Of a stretch of 64,000 nucleotides of DNA, positions 53,412 to 63,956 are shown piece after piece (position 1 is the first letter of the stretch; each line of letters starts with the position of its first letter). The stretch lies in assembly GCF_029813115.1 (NCBI RefSeq), contig NZ_JAPZDS010000005.1:124001-188000 (forward strand), in the 5' to 3' direction. The position numbers were made by a program, and so were the translations under genes. The notes beneath the pieces were generated by a model, which worked only from the letters and a program-made list of their open reading frames with translations, was not told where the DNA came from and did no database searches. The stretch comes from Aureimonas sp. SK2. Its GTDB lineage: Bacteria > Pseudomonadota > Alphaproteobacteria > Rhizobiales > Rhizobiaceae.

Positions 53412-53486
53412 CTACCTGAGGCCGAGGAACGACAGGATGGCGAGAACGACGACGATTAACCCGATGAGATAGATGATGCTGTTCAC
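53412..53486 (-). CDS. 24-aa single-helix membrane peptide leading the stress operon
   Basis: A GTG-started 24-codon reading frame with a perfect AAAGGAGG Shine-Dalgarno 6-7 nt before the start. The product is almost entirely one hydrophobic helix (NSIIYLIGLIVVV...LSFLGLR). Its stop lies 10 nt before the next gene, so it is the first cistron of the operon. The ribosome binding site and hydrophobic design argue against a chance frame. Function is unknown. Confidence 0.7.
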   Translation of the reverse strand: MNSIIYLIGLIVVVLAILSFLGLR

Positions 53487-53653
53487 GGGCGGCCTCCTTT
53501 CACACGGACGAAACTGCGATCGGACGAGGCGCGTCGCTCGCCGGCCGCTCAGGACTGCCAACCTTCCACTTCGGCTTATTGTTTCGCCCTCCGACGGTTT
53601 TTTTCGGCTTGGCCGTCTACGCGTTTGCCCCCGGACAGGGAGATCACGCGGTC
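53487..53653. other. Divergent upstream region of the stress operon and dnaK, no gene seen
   Basis: The gap between the 24-aa peptide gene (minus) and dnaK (plus) is 346 bp. Its left half has no recognisable promoter for the minus-strand operon: no GGAAC/CGTT pair was found on that strand. The right half holds the RpoH-like promoter and the inverted repeat listed separately. Confidence 0.5.
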
Positions 53654-53682
53654 GTGCAAGGGGTCGCCGAACCGTCTTGCAC
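53654..53682. repeat. 7-bp inverted repeat upstream of dnaK
   Basis: GTGCAAG (53654-53660) and CTTGCAC (53676-53682) with a 15-nt spacer. The right arm contains the CTTG of the RpoH-like -35. It is not a CIRCE element. Confidence 0.45.
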
Positions 53683-53706
53683 GCTCCAAACCCCGTTCAT
53701 ATATAG
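53676..53706 (+). promoter_or_regulatory. dnaK: RpoH (sigma-32) type promoter for dnaK
   Basis: CTTG (53676-53679), an 18-nt gap and CATATATAG (53698-53706), close to the alphaproteobacterial heat-shock consensus (CTTG ... CYTATNT). The dnaK start lies 127 nt downstream. Confidence 0.6.
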
Positions 53707-53832
53707 CCCTCAGCCCGCCGGGGCGGCCGTTTCCAAGGCCCTTCGGCGAACCGGAATCCCATCAAAGGTGAGGTCCGACGGAACGCCTCGATCGAGGGTC
53801 CGGTCCTCACGCTCAATAAGGAGAGACACGAC

Positions 53833-55758
<1,926 letters not shown>

Positions 55759-55774
55759 TCGGTCGGCGCAAAAG

Positions 55775-55812
55775 AAAAGGGCCCCGGCGGATCGCTCCGC
55801 CGGGGCCCTTTT
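55775..55812. terminator. Strong terminator after dnaK
   Basis: Perfect 17-bp stem AAAAGGGCCCCGGCGGA / TCCGCCGGGGCCCTTTT with a 4-nt loop (TCGC). Confidence 0.93.
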
Positions 55813-55905
55813 GCGTCCGGCTGTCCGATAGACTTAAAACCAAATCTTATCAGTCATTCTGTAGACGATGATGGCAATGCCCCCGCCCGAACCTGCGAGG
55901 ATGCC

Positions 55906-58098
55906 ATGAAATCGATCTCCAGCTCCCTGTCCGCGAAGCTGATCCTGGCCGCCGGCGGTGCCGTCACCTTGGTCCTGGCCGGTGCCATCACGCTGATTTC
56001 CACGAATTCCGCAGCCCGGATCGAGGCGATGGCGCTGGAGCGGGCCGACGCCGAAGCGCGGGTCGTTGCCAACACGATCGGCACGGGGCTGGGCCAGGCG
56101 ACGGCGGTCGGCAACGCCATGGCCGGCGCGATCAGCGCCGCCCACGAGGCGGGTCTTCGCGACCGCGCCACCTACATCGCCATGCTGAAGCCGGCGATCG
56201 GCACCTATCCCAATCTCTTCGGCTCGTGGATCGCCGAAGCGCCGGGCGGCCTGGACGGGGTCACCGACACCACCGCGCTGGGCACCAACAAGGACGGCCG
56301 CTTTGCCCCCTATTGGACGCGGGCCTCCGACGGCACGGCGACGTTCAGCACCTTCGCCATCGACTACGCCAAGGACTGGTACAAGCTCCCGGCCGACGCC
56401 GGCAAGGGTCAGCTGACCCCGCCCTATCTGTCGTCGGAAGGCGTCCTCATGTCCTCCGCCGGCTATCCCGTCCGGTCCGGGGGCCGGTTGATCGGCGTGT
56501 CGGGCATCGACATCGGCCTCGAGGAGCTGACCTCCACCGTTTCCGCCCTGAAGCCCTTCGGCACCGGGCGGGCGCTTCTGGTCAGCGGCGACGGCAAGTG
56601 GCTCGTGTCGCCCGACGCCGCCATGCGGACCAGGCCCTACGAGGAGATCGGCGCCGACGAGATCCCGAAGGCCGTCGCGGCCATGGCGCCGCGCGTCCTC
56701 GGCCTGCTGCCCGACGGGGCGACGCGCGTGATCCTTCCCTTCGTCGTGCCGGGCTTCGACACGACCTGGGCGACCCTCGTCGACGTGCCCGCCGAGGTCG
56801 TGGCGGGTCCCGTGAACGAGCAGCTCACGATCCTCATCGGCGGCGGCGTTCTGCTGGTCGCCATCGCGCTCGGCACGCTGGCGCTCGCCTCCCACCGCGT
56901 CGTCGGCCGCCCGATGCGCCGGCTCCTGACCAGCGTCCAGACGCTGAGCGCGGGCGACTACACCCAGCCCGTCGAGGGCCGCGACGGCCGCGACGAGGCG
57001 GGCGCGCTCGCCACCGCCCTGGAAGGCTTCCGCCACGAGCTCGCCTCCGGCCGGCAGGCCGAGGCGGTGGCCGCCGAGGAGCGCGTGCGGGCCGAAGCCG
57101 TACGGCGCGAGGGCGAGGCGGAGCGCGCGCGCAACGCGGCGGAGCAGGCCGAGGTCGTGGCGCGGGTCGGCGCCGGCCTCGCGCGGCTTGCGCAGGGCGA
57201 CCTGACGGCCCGCCTTTCCGGGCAGATCGGCGGCGCCTATGCCGGGCTCGCCGAGGACTTCGACACCGCCGTCTCCCAGCTCCAGGCCACGATCCGCAGC
57301 GTGACCGGCGCCGTCACCAGCATCGACGGCGGCACCAGCGAGATCACGGCGGCGGCCCAGGAAATGGCGCGCCGGATCGAGGGGCAGGCGGCGAGCCTGG
57401 AAGAAACCTCCGCCGCGCTCGCCGACATCACCTCGCGCGTCAACGAGAGCGCCGCGCACGCGTCGTCGGCGACCGCCACGGTGCGCAGCGCCTGCGACGC
57501 GGCGAAGGCCTCCGACGAGGTGGTGCACCAGGCGATCGAAGCCATGCGCGCCATCGAGCACTCGTCCGCCCGGATCGCCAAGATCATCGGCGTGATCGAC
57601 GAGATCACGTTCCAGACCAACCTTCTGGCGCTGAACGCGGGCGTCGAGGCCGCGCGCGCTGGGGAAGCCGGCCGGGGCTTCGCGGTCGTCGCGCAGGAAG
57701 TGCGAGGGCTTGCCCAGCGTTCGGCGGAAGCGGCCAAGGAGATCAAGGACCTCATCGCCGGCGCCTCGCACGAGGTGGAGGTCGGCGTGACCTTCGTGGA
57801 GCGCGCCGGCACCTCGCTGCAGGGCATCGCGGCCAAGGTGCTCGAGATCGACGCCAAGGTCTCCGCGATCGCCCGGGGCGCGTCGGAGCAGTCGACCGGC
57901 ATCCGCGAGATCAACACCGCCGTCTCGCATATCGACCAGACCACCCAGCAGAACGCCGCCATGCTCGAGGAGGCCGCCGCCGCGAGCCAGGCGCTGCGCA
58001 GCGAGGCGGGAGAGCTGAGCCGGCTCGTCGCCCACTTCCAGGTCGGCGAGGGTCGCGGCCGGGACGCCGGCGCCCGCAACGTCCGCCGGGCCGCCTGA
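55906..58098 (+). CDS. Methyl-accepting chemotaxis protein with dCache sensor
   Basis: A 730-residue receptor. N-terminal TM ([23 protein letters not shown]), a periplasmic double-Cache domain (about residues 35-300; [10 protein letters not shown]... and [12 protein letters not shown]), second TM ([21 protein letters not shown]), HAMP ([23 protein letters not shown]), and a signalling domain with the hairpin [30 protein letters not shown]. No pentapeptide CheR tether is visible at the end. The YxxxWY...D arrangement recalls amino-acid-binding Cache domains, but the key arginine is not seen, so the ligand is uncertain. RBS GCGAGG before the ATG. Confidence 0.9.
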   Translation: MKSISSSLSAKLILAAGGAVTLVLAGAITLISTNSAARIEAMALERADAEARVVANTIGTGLGQATAVGNAMAGAISAAHEAGLRDRATYIAMLKPAIGTYPNLFGSWIAEAPGGLDGVTDTTALGTNKDGRFAPYWTRASDGTATFSTFAIDYAKDWYKLPADAGKGQLTPPYLSSEGVLMSSAGYPVRSGGRLIGVSGIDIGLEELTSTVSALKPFGTGRALLVSGDGKWLVSPDAAMRTRPYEEIGADEIPKAVAAMAPRVLGLLPDGATRVILPFVVPGFDTTWATLVDVPAEVVAGPVNEQLTILIGGGVLLVAIALGTLALASHRVVGRPMRRLLTSVQTLSAGDYTQPVEGRDGRDEAGALATALEGFRHELASGRQAEAVAAEERVRAEAVRREGEAERARNAAEQAEVVARVGAGLARLAQGDLTARLSGQIGGAYAGLAEDFDTAVSQLQATIRSVTGAVTSIDGGTSEITAAAQEMARRIEGQAASLEETSAALADITSRVNESAAHASSATATVRSACDAAKASDEVVHQAIEAMRAIEHSSARIAKIIGVIDEITFQTNLLALNAGVEAARAGEAGRGFAVVAQEVRGLAQRSAEAAKEIKDLIAGASHEVEVGVTFVERAGTSLQGIAAKVLEIDAKVSAIARGASEQSTGIREINTAVSHIDQTTQQNAAMLEEAAAASQALRSEAGELSRLVAHFQVGEGRGRDAGARNVRRAA

Positions 58099-58206
58099 CG
58101 CAGAACGAAGGGGATCGCGCCCGCGCCGTCCCCCTCCCTGTCAACGATGTCGACATCCGGGAGACCGAAGGTCCGGGACCGGATCGAACACGAGGCGAGA
58201 AGGCCC

Positions 58207-59295
58207 ATGCACTACCGGATCTTTGAGTGCTGGCGCTTCGCGGCCGCCATCCTCGTGATGACCTATCATTTCCTGTTCTTCGCGCCCGGACCGGGCACCG
58301 CAGCCTGGACCGCGACGCTCCATCTCCACTTCCGGCCGCTGCTCGACGTCTTCTTCATGATCTCGGGCTTCGTGATCGCCGCGCGCTACGCGCCGCGCAT
58401 GAACACGATGGGCGACTATCGGCGCTTCCTGCGGCGACGCGTGGCGCGGCTGTACCCGCTCCATGTCCTGACCCTCATCTTCTTCGCCGCCGTCGGCGTG
58501 GCGAGCGCCCTCGGCCTGGTCACGCTGACCGACCCGGGGCGCTGGAGGCTCGCGGACCTGCCGTTCCATTTCCTGGCGCTCCACGCCTGGGGCACGACCG
58601 ACCGGCTGGCCTTCAACTATCCCAGCTGGTCGGTCAGTGCCGAATTCTTCTGCTATCTCCTGTTTCCCGCTGTCGTCCTCGTCTGGCGGCGCGCGGGCGT
58701 GGCGGGCCTCGGTCTTCTCCTCGTCGGCTGGATCGCGGTCCTCGAGGTCTGGAGCCGCCAAGGCGTCTTTCCCGGCGGTCACTGGACCAACGCCGATACG
58801 TTCGGAGCCTATCGAGCCTTCGCCGACTTCACCGCCGGTGCGCTGGCCGCGGCCCTGGTGGCGCGCCGCATCCTGCCCGTCGCCTCGCATCTCCCGGGTC
58901 TCGCCGCACTGGCGCTCGCCCTCGTCACCATGGGCTGGCCCCAGCTCGTCCACCTCACGCTGGCGCTCCTGTTCCTGGCGATGCTCCTCATCGGCCATTC
59001 GGAGGGCGCCCGCCCCGCGTCGACGGCGCGGCTGGAGCCGCTCATGGGGCTGACGCGCCTGTCCTTCGGCGTCTACATCCTCCATGCCGCCTGCGAGTTC
59101 GTGCTCCTGTCCTTCGCCTGGAACCACATCGTGAAGCCGCTGGGCGTGGTCAACTTCTACGCCTATCTCGCCCTGCCGATGGGAGCGACGATCGCCCTGG
59201 CCTGGCTCGCCTTCCGCTTCGTCGAAGGGCCGCTCGGCCGGCTCCTCGCGGGCGAGCGCGGCGCCAAGCCCCCGTCCTCTCTCGCCGCGGCCTGA
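58207..59295 (+). CDS. Acyltransferase family 3 (OafA/YrhL-like) membrane protein
   Basis: A 362-residue multi-pass acyltransferase. The conserved early block FECWRFAAAILVMTYHFLFF (with the catalytic His of the family), FFMISGFVIAARYAPRM and LPSWSVSAEFFCYLLFP are diagnostic. Such enzymes acylate polysaccharides, LPS or peptidoglycan. The start at 58207 (MHYRIFE) has GAGAAGG upstream; a longer start at 58147 is possible. It sits between the MCP gene and dnaJ with no shared terminator. Confidence 0.87.
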   Translation: MHYRIFECWRFAAAILVMTYHFLFFAPGPGTAAWTATLHLHFRPLLDVFFMISGFVIAARYAPRMNTMGDYRRFLRRRVARLYPLHVLTLIFFAAVGVASALGLVTLTDPGRWRLADLPFHFLALHAWGTTDRLAFNYPSWSVSAEFFCYLLFPAVVLVWRRAGVAGLGLLLVGWIAVLEVWSRQGVFPGGHWTNADTFGAYRAFADFTAGALAAALVARRILPVASHLPGLAALALALVTMGWPQLVHLTLALLFLAMLLIGHSEGARPASTARLEPLMGLTRLSFGVYILHAACEFVLLSFAWNHIVKPLGVVNFYAYLALPMGATIALAWLAFRFVEGPLGRLLAGERGAKPPSSLAAA

Positions 59296-59472
59296 TCCCC
59301 GCGCCCGCCGGCAACGGGGTTCGGCTTTCGCTCGGGGCCGTCCTATGGTAACGCGGCGCGTCCACGCCTACATCCGGACCGCTGCGGGATGCGCGAAGGC
59401 TCCCGCCCCACGTCATGACGGCACCGGACGCGAAAGCCGGTGCGAGCCTCAAGAACGGTGAACCGCTTGTCC

Positions 59473-60609
59473 GTGAAGGTCGATTACTACGAGACGCTCG
59501 GCGTCGTGAAGGGTTGCGACGACAAGACCCTGAAGGCCGCGTTCCGCAAGCTCGCCATGCAGTACCACCCCGACCGCAACCCCGGAGATGCGGCGGCCGA
59601 GCTGAAGTTCAAGGAGATCGGCGAAGCCTACGAGGTCCTGAAGGACCCGCAGAAGCGCGCCGCCTACGACCGCTTCGGCCATGCTGCCTTCCAGAACGGC
59701 GGCGGCGGAGCCGGACGCGGCGACTTCGCCTCCTCCATGGCCGACATCTTCGACGACATCTTCGGCGAGATGATGAACGGGCGCGGCGGCGGGCGCCGCC
59801 AGGGCGGCCAGTCGGGGCGCGAGCGCGGCTCGGACCTGCGCTACAACATGGAGATCAGCCTCGAGGAGGCCTTTCTCGGCAAGACCGCCGAAATCGGCGT
59901 GCCGACCACCATTCAGTGCGACCAGTGCCATGGCACCGGCGCCAAGGCCGGCACCGCGCCGAAGGCCTGCCCGACCTGCGGCGGCATCGGCCGGGTGCGC
60001 GCGGCGCAAGGCTTCTTCTCCATCGAGCGCACCTGCCCGACCTGCCAGGGGCGCGGCGAGATCATCGCCGATCCCTGCGGCAAGTGCGGCGGCGACGGGC
60101 GCTTGCCCGAAGAGCGCAACCTGTCGGTCAACATCCCGGCCGGCATTGAGGACGGCACGCGCATCCGTCTCGCCGGAGAGGGCGAAGCGGGCCTGCGCGG
60201 CGGCCCGGCGGGCGATCTCTACATCTTCCTCTCGGTGAAGCCGCACGAGTTCTTCCAGCGCGACGGGGCGGACCTCTTCTGCAAGGTGCCGATCTCGATG
60301 ACCACGGCCGCGCTCGGCGGCTCCTTCGAGGTCACGACGCTCGATGGCGCGAAGTCGCGCGTGAAGGTTCCCGAAGGCACGCAGTACGGCAAGCAGTTCC
60401 GCGTCAAGGGCAAGGGCATGCCGGTCCTGCGCTCCACCCAGACCGGCGACCTCTTCATCCAGATCTCCATCGAGACGCCGCAGAGCCTGTCGCGCCGCCA
60501 GCGCGAACTCCTGCAGGAGTTCGAGGATATCTCGTCGTCGGAAAACTCGCCCCAGTCGACGGGCTTCTTCTCGCGCATGAAGGACTTCTTCGAGGGCCTC
60601 AGCGACTGA
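59473..60609 (+). CDS. dnaJ: Hsp40 co-chaperone DnaJ
   Basis: A 378-residue type I DnaJ: J-domain with HPD ([11 protein letters not shown]), Gly-rich linker, four CxxCxGxG zinc repeats ([32 protein letters not shown]) and C-terminal domain. It stimulates DnaK ATPase and delivers substrates. A GTG start at 59473 gives [11 protein letters not shown], the standard DnaJ N-terminus; GTG 59440 and TTG 59467 are alternatives, and no ATG is in frame near. A weak ribosome binding site makes the start uncertain. It is not adjacent to dnaK. Confidence 0.95.
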   Translation: MKVDYYETLGVVKGCDDKTLKAAFRKLAMQYHPDRNPGDAAAELKFKEIGEAYEVLKDPQKRAAYDRFGHAAFQNGGGGAGRGDFASSMADIFDDIFGEMMNGRGGGRRQGGQSGRERGSDLRYNMEISLEEAFLGKTAEIGVPTTIQCDQCHGTGAKAGTAPKACPTCGGIGRVRAAQGFFSIERTCPTCQGRGEIIADPCGKCGGDGRLPEERNLSVNIPAGIEDGTRIRLAGEGEAGLRGGPAGDLYIFLSVKPHEFFQRDGADLFCKVPISMTTAALGGSFEVTTLDGAKSRVKVPEGTQYGKQFRVKGKGMPVLRSTQTGDLFIQISIETPQSLSRRQRELLQEFEDISSSENSPQSTGFFSRMKDFFEGLSD

Positions 60610-60643
60610 AGCCATCGGATGGCGCGGCGATGGGGAGGCCGGG

Positions 60644-61240
60644 TTGGACGGACATGAGAATCCACTGCGCCGGCAGGCGGACGCCGCGTTCATCCGGAGC
60701 TGGCTGAAGAGCCCGCTCAAGATGGGTGCCGTCTCGCCGTCCTCCCGCGCCCTCGGGCGGCGCATGGCCGAGGCCGTGCCGGACGAGCCGGCGGACGGCG
60801 TCGTGGTGGAGCTCGGGCCGGGCACGGGCGTGGTCACCGGCTGCCTCCTGGAATCGGGCATCGAGCCCGACCATCTCGTGTGCCTGGAATATGCGCCCGA
60901 GTTCTGCACCCTCCTGCGCGCGCGCTTTCCCCGCGTCCACATCCTTCAGGGCGACGCCTACGCGCCGCCGGCCGCGCTGAAGCGCGCGCTCGCCGGGCGC
61001 CCCTTGCGTGCCGTCGTCTCCAGCCTTCCGCTGATGACGCGCCCCGAGCACGACCGCGAGCGCGCCGTCGCCGGCTATCTCGATCTCCTGCCGCCCGGTG
61101 CCCCGTTCATCCAGTTCTCCTACGCCTTCGCGCCGCCCGTGCGCGCCCGGCACGTCGGCGCCGAGGCGACCGTGTCGCCCTGGATCAAGCGCAACCTTCC
61201 GCCGGCCCGCGTCATCACATACCGGCGAGACGGCGGGTGA
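60644..61240 (+). CDS. PmtA-like phospholipid N-methyltransferase, first copy
   Basis: A 198-residue SAM-dependent methyltransferase. WLKSPLKMGAVSPSSRAL is the N-terminal signature of the PmtA/rRNA-adenine-methyltransferase-like group; VVELGPGTGVVTGCLLESG is motif I. PmtA methylates phosphatidylethanolamine to phosphatidylcholine. A TTG start at 60644 has GGGGAGG 6 nt upstream. It follows dnaJ by 34 nt, the order found in rhizobia, and is paralogous to the gene at 61340. Confidence 0.8.
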   Translation: MDGHENPLRRQADAAFIRSWLKSPLKMGAVSPSSRALGRRMAEAVPDEPADGVVVELGPGTGVVTGCLLESGIEPDHLVCLEYAPEFCTLLRARFPRVHILQGDAYAPPAALKRALAGRPLRAVVSSLPLMTRPEHDRERAVAGYLDLLPPGAPFIQFSYAFAPPVRARHVGAEATVSPWIKRNLPPARVITYRRDGG

Positions 61241-61300
61241 ACGGGATTGCCGGCCTTCGTCCCAGTGCCAAAATGGTGGGATAAGGCATGCTGTCGGAGC

Positions 61301-61315
61301 CGGCTCGCCGAGCCG
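61301..61315. promoter_or_regulatory. 15-bp palindrome before the second PmtA-like gene
   Basis: CGGCTCG-C-CGAGCCG, 7-bp arms with a single central base, 25 nt before the start codon at 61340. It could be an operator or a leader hairpin. Confidence 0.4.
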
Positions 61316-61339
61316 TGACGGGGTTTAGTGGAGAAGCAC

Positions 61340-61954
61340 ATGACCGGACGCATCGGACAGGACGCGGCACGCGAGCGGCGCAAGGATCTGGCGCGCTTCT
61401 TCGGCACCTGGGTCCGCAACCCGATCAAGATGGGCGCCGTGGCGCCCTCCTCGGCCCATTACTGCGCGACCATGGTGGCCTCGGCGACGACCGGCATCGA
61501 CGGGCCGATCCTGGAGCTCGGCCCCGGCCTCGGCTGCGTCACGCGCGCCCTTCTGGATGCCGGCGTCGATCCCGGCCGGATCACCTCCATCGAGTACGAT
61601 GCCGAGTTCGCCCGCACCCTCAAGGAGCGCTTCCCGGCGGTCAACGTGATCCGGGGCGACGGATTCGACCTCGACGCCACGCTCGGCGACGGCGGGGCGA
61701 CGAAGTTCGCCGCCATCCTCTTCGCGATTCCCATCGTGAAGTTTCCGCAGGACGAGCGGCAGGCGCTGTTCACCCGCTATTTCGGCCGGCTCCTGCCGGG
61801 CGGCAACGTCACGCAGCTCTCCTATCTCTGGAAGCCGCCGGTGAAGCCCGTGCCGGGCCTCTTCGACGTGTCGTCCTCCGACATCGTCTGGGACAACATC
61901 CCCCCGGCGCGCGTCTGGATCTACTCGCAGGCCGGGAACCGTCCGCTCCATTGA
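61340..61954 (+). CDS. PmtA-like phospholipid N-methyltransferase, second copy
   Basis: A 204-residue paralogue of the preceding gene product. The shared features are NPIKMGAVAPSSAHY and ILELGPGLGCVTRALLDAG (motif I), and the C-terminal NIPPARVWIY parallels LPPARVITY. GGAGAAG is 3-9 nt before the ATG at 61340. Both could contribute to phosphatidylcholine synthesis, or one may have another methyl acceptor. It ends overlapping the FMN reductase start by 4 nt (TTGA). Confidence 0.85.
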   Translation: MTGRIGQDAARERRKDLARFFGTWVRNPIKMGAVAPSSAHYCATMVASATTGIDGPILELGPGLGCVTRALLDAGVDPGRITSIEYDAEFARTLKERFPAVNVIRGDGFDLDATLGDGGATKFAAILFAIPIVKFPQDERQALFTRYFGRLLPGGNVTQLSYLWKPPVKPVPGLFDVSSSDIVWDNIPPARVWIYSQAGNRPLH

Positions 61955-62535
61955 TCCCGCGCATCCTCGTTCTGCCCGGCGACACGGCGCCCGGCTCGCC
62001 GGCCACGCGCCTCGGCGCGGAGGCGACGCGCATCCTGGCGCTGACGGACGCGGCGCTGACGGGCGCGAGCCTTGCCGACTACCCCCTCCCCTTCTTCGAC
62101 GGGGCGGGGGCCGGCGAGGAGGCGCCGCAGAACGCGCGCCTCCTCGCCCAGCGGCTGGCCCTGCAGGACGGGCTCCTCCTGGTCTGCCCGGAGATCAACG
62201 CCGGGCCGCCGGCCGTCCTCAAGAACGCGCTGGACTGGACCGCCGCCGCCGGCACCGCCGAGCGCACGGAGCGCCAGCCCTTCGCCCGGCTGGTGGTGGC
62301 GCTCGCCTCCGTCGGCCACGGCGTGGAGGACGGTCGCGCGGGGCTCGGCGCCCTGCGCGCCACCTTCGCGGCGCTCGGCGCGGACGTCCTCACCGCCGAA
62401 TTCCGCCTCGCCCGCCCGGACGAGGCCTTCGACGCGAAGGGCCGGCTCCTGGACGCCGCGGATCGTAAACGCCTCGACGACTGGCTCGACCGCCTCCTCG
62501 ATGCGACGCGGGCGCTGGGGCGCCAGGGCGGCTGA
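61951..62535 (+). CDS. NADPH-dependent FMN reductase (flavodoxin-like)
   Basis: A 194-residue flavodoxin-fold protein (PRILVLPGDTAPGSPATRLGA, DGLLLVCPEINAGPPAVLKNALDW). This matches the NADPH-dependent FMN reductase family (quinone reductase/azoreductase relatives), although the usual GSxRxxS phosphate loop is altered here (PGDTAPGSPATR). The best start is TTG at 61951, overlapping the stop of the upstream methyltransferase gene by 4 nt, implying coupled translation; no ATG is in frame near. Confidence 0.82.
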   Translation: MIPRILVLPGDTAPGSPATRLGAEATRILALTDAALTGASLADYPLPFFDGAGAGEEAPQNARLLAQRLALQDGLLLVCPEINAGPPAVLKNALDWTAAAGTAERTERQPFARLVVALASVGHGVEDGRAGLGALRATFAALGADVLTAEFRLARPDEAFDAKGRLLDAADRKRLDDWLDRLLDATRALGRQGG

Positions 62536-62546
62536 GGACGGCAGGG

Positions 62547-62571
62547 GGAACCATCTTCGCCACCTCTCGTT
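62547..62571 (+). promoter_or_regulatory. Sigma-EcfG (general stress) promoter for the HdeD-like gene
   Basis: GGAAC (62547-62551), 16 nt, CGTT (62568-62571), an exact EcfG/RpoE2 consensus. It is 35 nt before the start codon at 62607. Confidence 0.75.
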
Positions 62572-62606
62572 GGTCGGCTAGCAAACCTTGCGGGGAGAGC
62601 GTTCCG

Positions 62607-63176
62607 ATGACCCAAGCCGCCATGCCGAACGACCCGGTCGAACGAGACGTCCAGCGCCACCTCCATGCGCACTGGAAGGGCTACACCGTCCAGGCCGTCC
62701 TGATGATCGCGGCGGGCCTCCTGGCGCTGGTCGTGCCCTTCGCCGCCACGCTCGCCTCCACCCTCTTCTTCGGCTGGCTGATGATCGTGCTCGGCATCGT
62801 CGGGCTGGTTGCGGCCTTCCGCGCGGGGAAGGGGTTCGGCGGCTTCGGCACGAGCCTCGTGGTCGGCATCGGCGCCCTGATCCTCGGCCTCCTGATCGTC
62901 GCCCAGCCCTTTGCCGGCGCGGTCGCGCTGACGACGCTGCTCGCCGTCTACTTCATGCTGCTCGGCCTTGCGACCTTCGCCATGGCCAATGCCTTCCGCG
63001 TCTCGGGCGGCCAGTTCTGGCTGCTGGCGCTGGCCGGCATCGTCAATATCGGCTTGGCCCTGTTCCTGGTGGTCGGCCTGCCCGGCACGGCCGTCTGGGC
63101 CGTCGGCCTGTTCCTCGGCATTTCCCTGATCAGCTCGGGCGCGAGCCTTCTCGTCGCCGCGCTGCGCGCCCGCTGA
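62607..63176 (+). CDS. HdeD family acid-resistance membrane protein (DUF308)
   Basis: A 189-residue protein with six hydrophobic segments in three helix-hairpin repeats (AVLMIAAGLLALVVPFAATLAST, MIVLGIVGLVAAFRAG, LVVGIGALILGLLIVAQPFAGAVALTTLLAVYFMLLGLATF). This matches HdeD/DUF308, which confers acid resistance in E. coli. GGGGAGA is upstream of the ATG at 62607. A sigma-EcfG promoter lies directly upstream, consistent with a stress protein. It ends 3 nt before the convergent SDR gene. Confidence 0.9.
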   Translation: MTQAAMPNDPVERDVQRHLHAHWKGYTVQAVLMIAAGLLALVVPFAATLASTLFFGWLMIVLGIVGLVAAFRAGKGFGGFGTSLVVGIGALILGLLIVAQPFAGAVALTTLLAVYFMLLGLATFAMANAFRVSGGQFWLLALAGIVNIGLALFLVVGLPGTAVWAVGLFLGISLISSGASLLVAALRAR

Positions 63177-63179
63177 CCT

Positions 63180-63956
63180 CTAGACGTGCTGGCCGCCATT
63201 GATGTGGATCTCCGCGCCGTTGACGTAGGACGCCTGGCCCGAGCACAGGAAGTAGATGATGTCGGCGACTTCCGAGGTCTTGCCGAGGCGGCGCATCGGG
63301 ATTTGCTCGACGATCTTCTCCGTGCCCGGCGACAGGATCGCGGTGTCGATCTCGCCCGGCGCGATGGCGTTGACGCGGATGCCGTCCGGCCCGAAGTCGG
63401 CCGCCATCTCGCGCGTCAGCGAGGCGAGCGCCGCCTTGGATGTGGCATAGGCCGTGCCGGCGAAGGGATGGACGCGGCTGCCGACGATCGACGTCACGTT
63501 GACGATCGCCCCGCCCGCCGCAGCCAGCTCTTGGTGCAGGCCGCGCGCCAGCATGATCGGGGCGAAGAAGTTCACCTGGAACACGTCGCGCCAGACATGC
63601 ATGGGCGTGCGGATCGAATCCATCCGCGCGCCCTTCTCGGCCTTCGGGCTGATCGCCGCGTTGTTGACGAGAGCCTGGAGCCTGCCGCCGTTCGCCTGGA
63701 GCCGTTGGCGAATCTCCGACACGGCGTAGCCGACGTCCTCGGGGTCCGACAGGTCGACCTTGATGTGGTCCTCGGGGCCGGCCGGCCAGGGGCAGTCGGC
63801 GGCGAAATCCTGGCGCGAGCAGGTGATGACCCGCCATCCCTCGCGCGAGAAGCGCTTCACCGTCGCATGGCCGATGCCGCGCGAGGCGCCGGTCAGCACG
63901 ATCGTGGGGCGCGCGTCGGCGGGCGTGGCGGCGGCGTCGGGGGCGGCACGGGACAT
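63180..63956 (-). CDS. SDR family oxidoreductase
   Basis: A 258-residue classical short-chain dehydrogenase with TGASRGIGHATV (cofactor loop), NNAAISPKAEKG, serine in VNVTSIVGS, YATSKAALASL (YxxxK) and the C-terminal NGAEIHINGGQHV. Basic/serine residues after beta-2 (CSRQDFAAD) suggest NADP use. The substrate is unknown. Its 5' end is 44 nt from the window edge, so its promoter is not visible. Confidence 0.9.
   Translation of the reverse strand: MSRAAPDAAATPADARPTIVLTGASRGIGHATVKRFSREGWRVITCSRQDFAADCPWPAGPEDHIKVDLSDPEDVGYAVSEIRQRLQANGGRLQALVNNAAISPKAEKGARMDSIRTPMHVWRDVFQVNFFAPIMLARGLHQELAAAGGAIVNVTSIVGSRVHPFAGTAYATSKAALASLTREMAADFGPDGIRVNAIAPGEIDTAILSPGTEKIVEQIPMRRLGKTSEVADIIYFLCSGQASYVNGAEIHINGGQHV

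Noticed and set aside
53487-53653. EcfG promoter for the stress operon on the minus strand
   Set aside because: No GGAAC with a correctly spaced CGTT could be found on that strand.
53654-53682. CIRCE element before dnaK
   Set aside because: The arms GTGCAAG/CTTGCAC do not match TTAGCACTC-N9-GAGTGCTAA.
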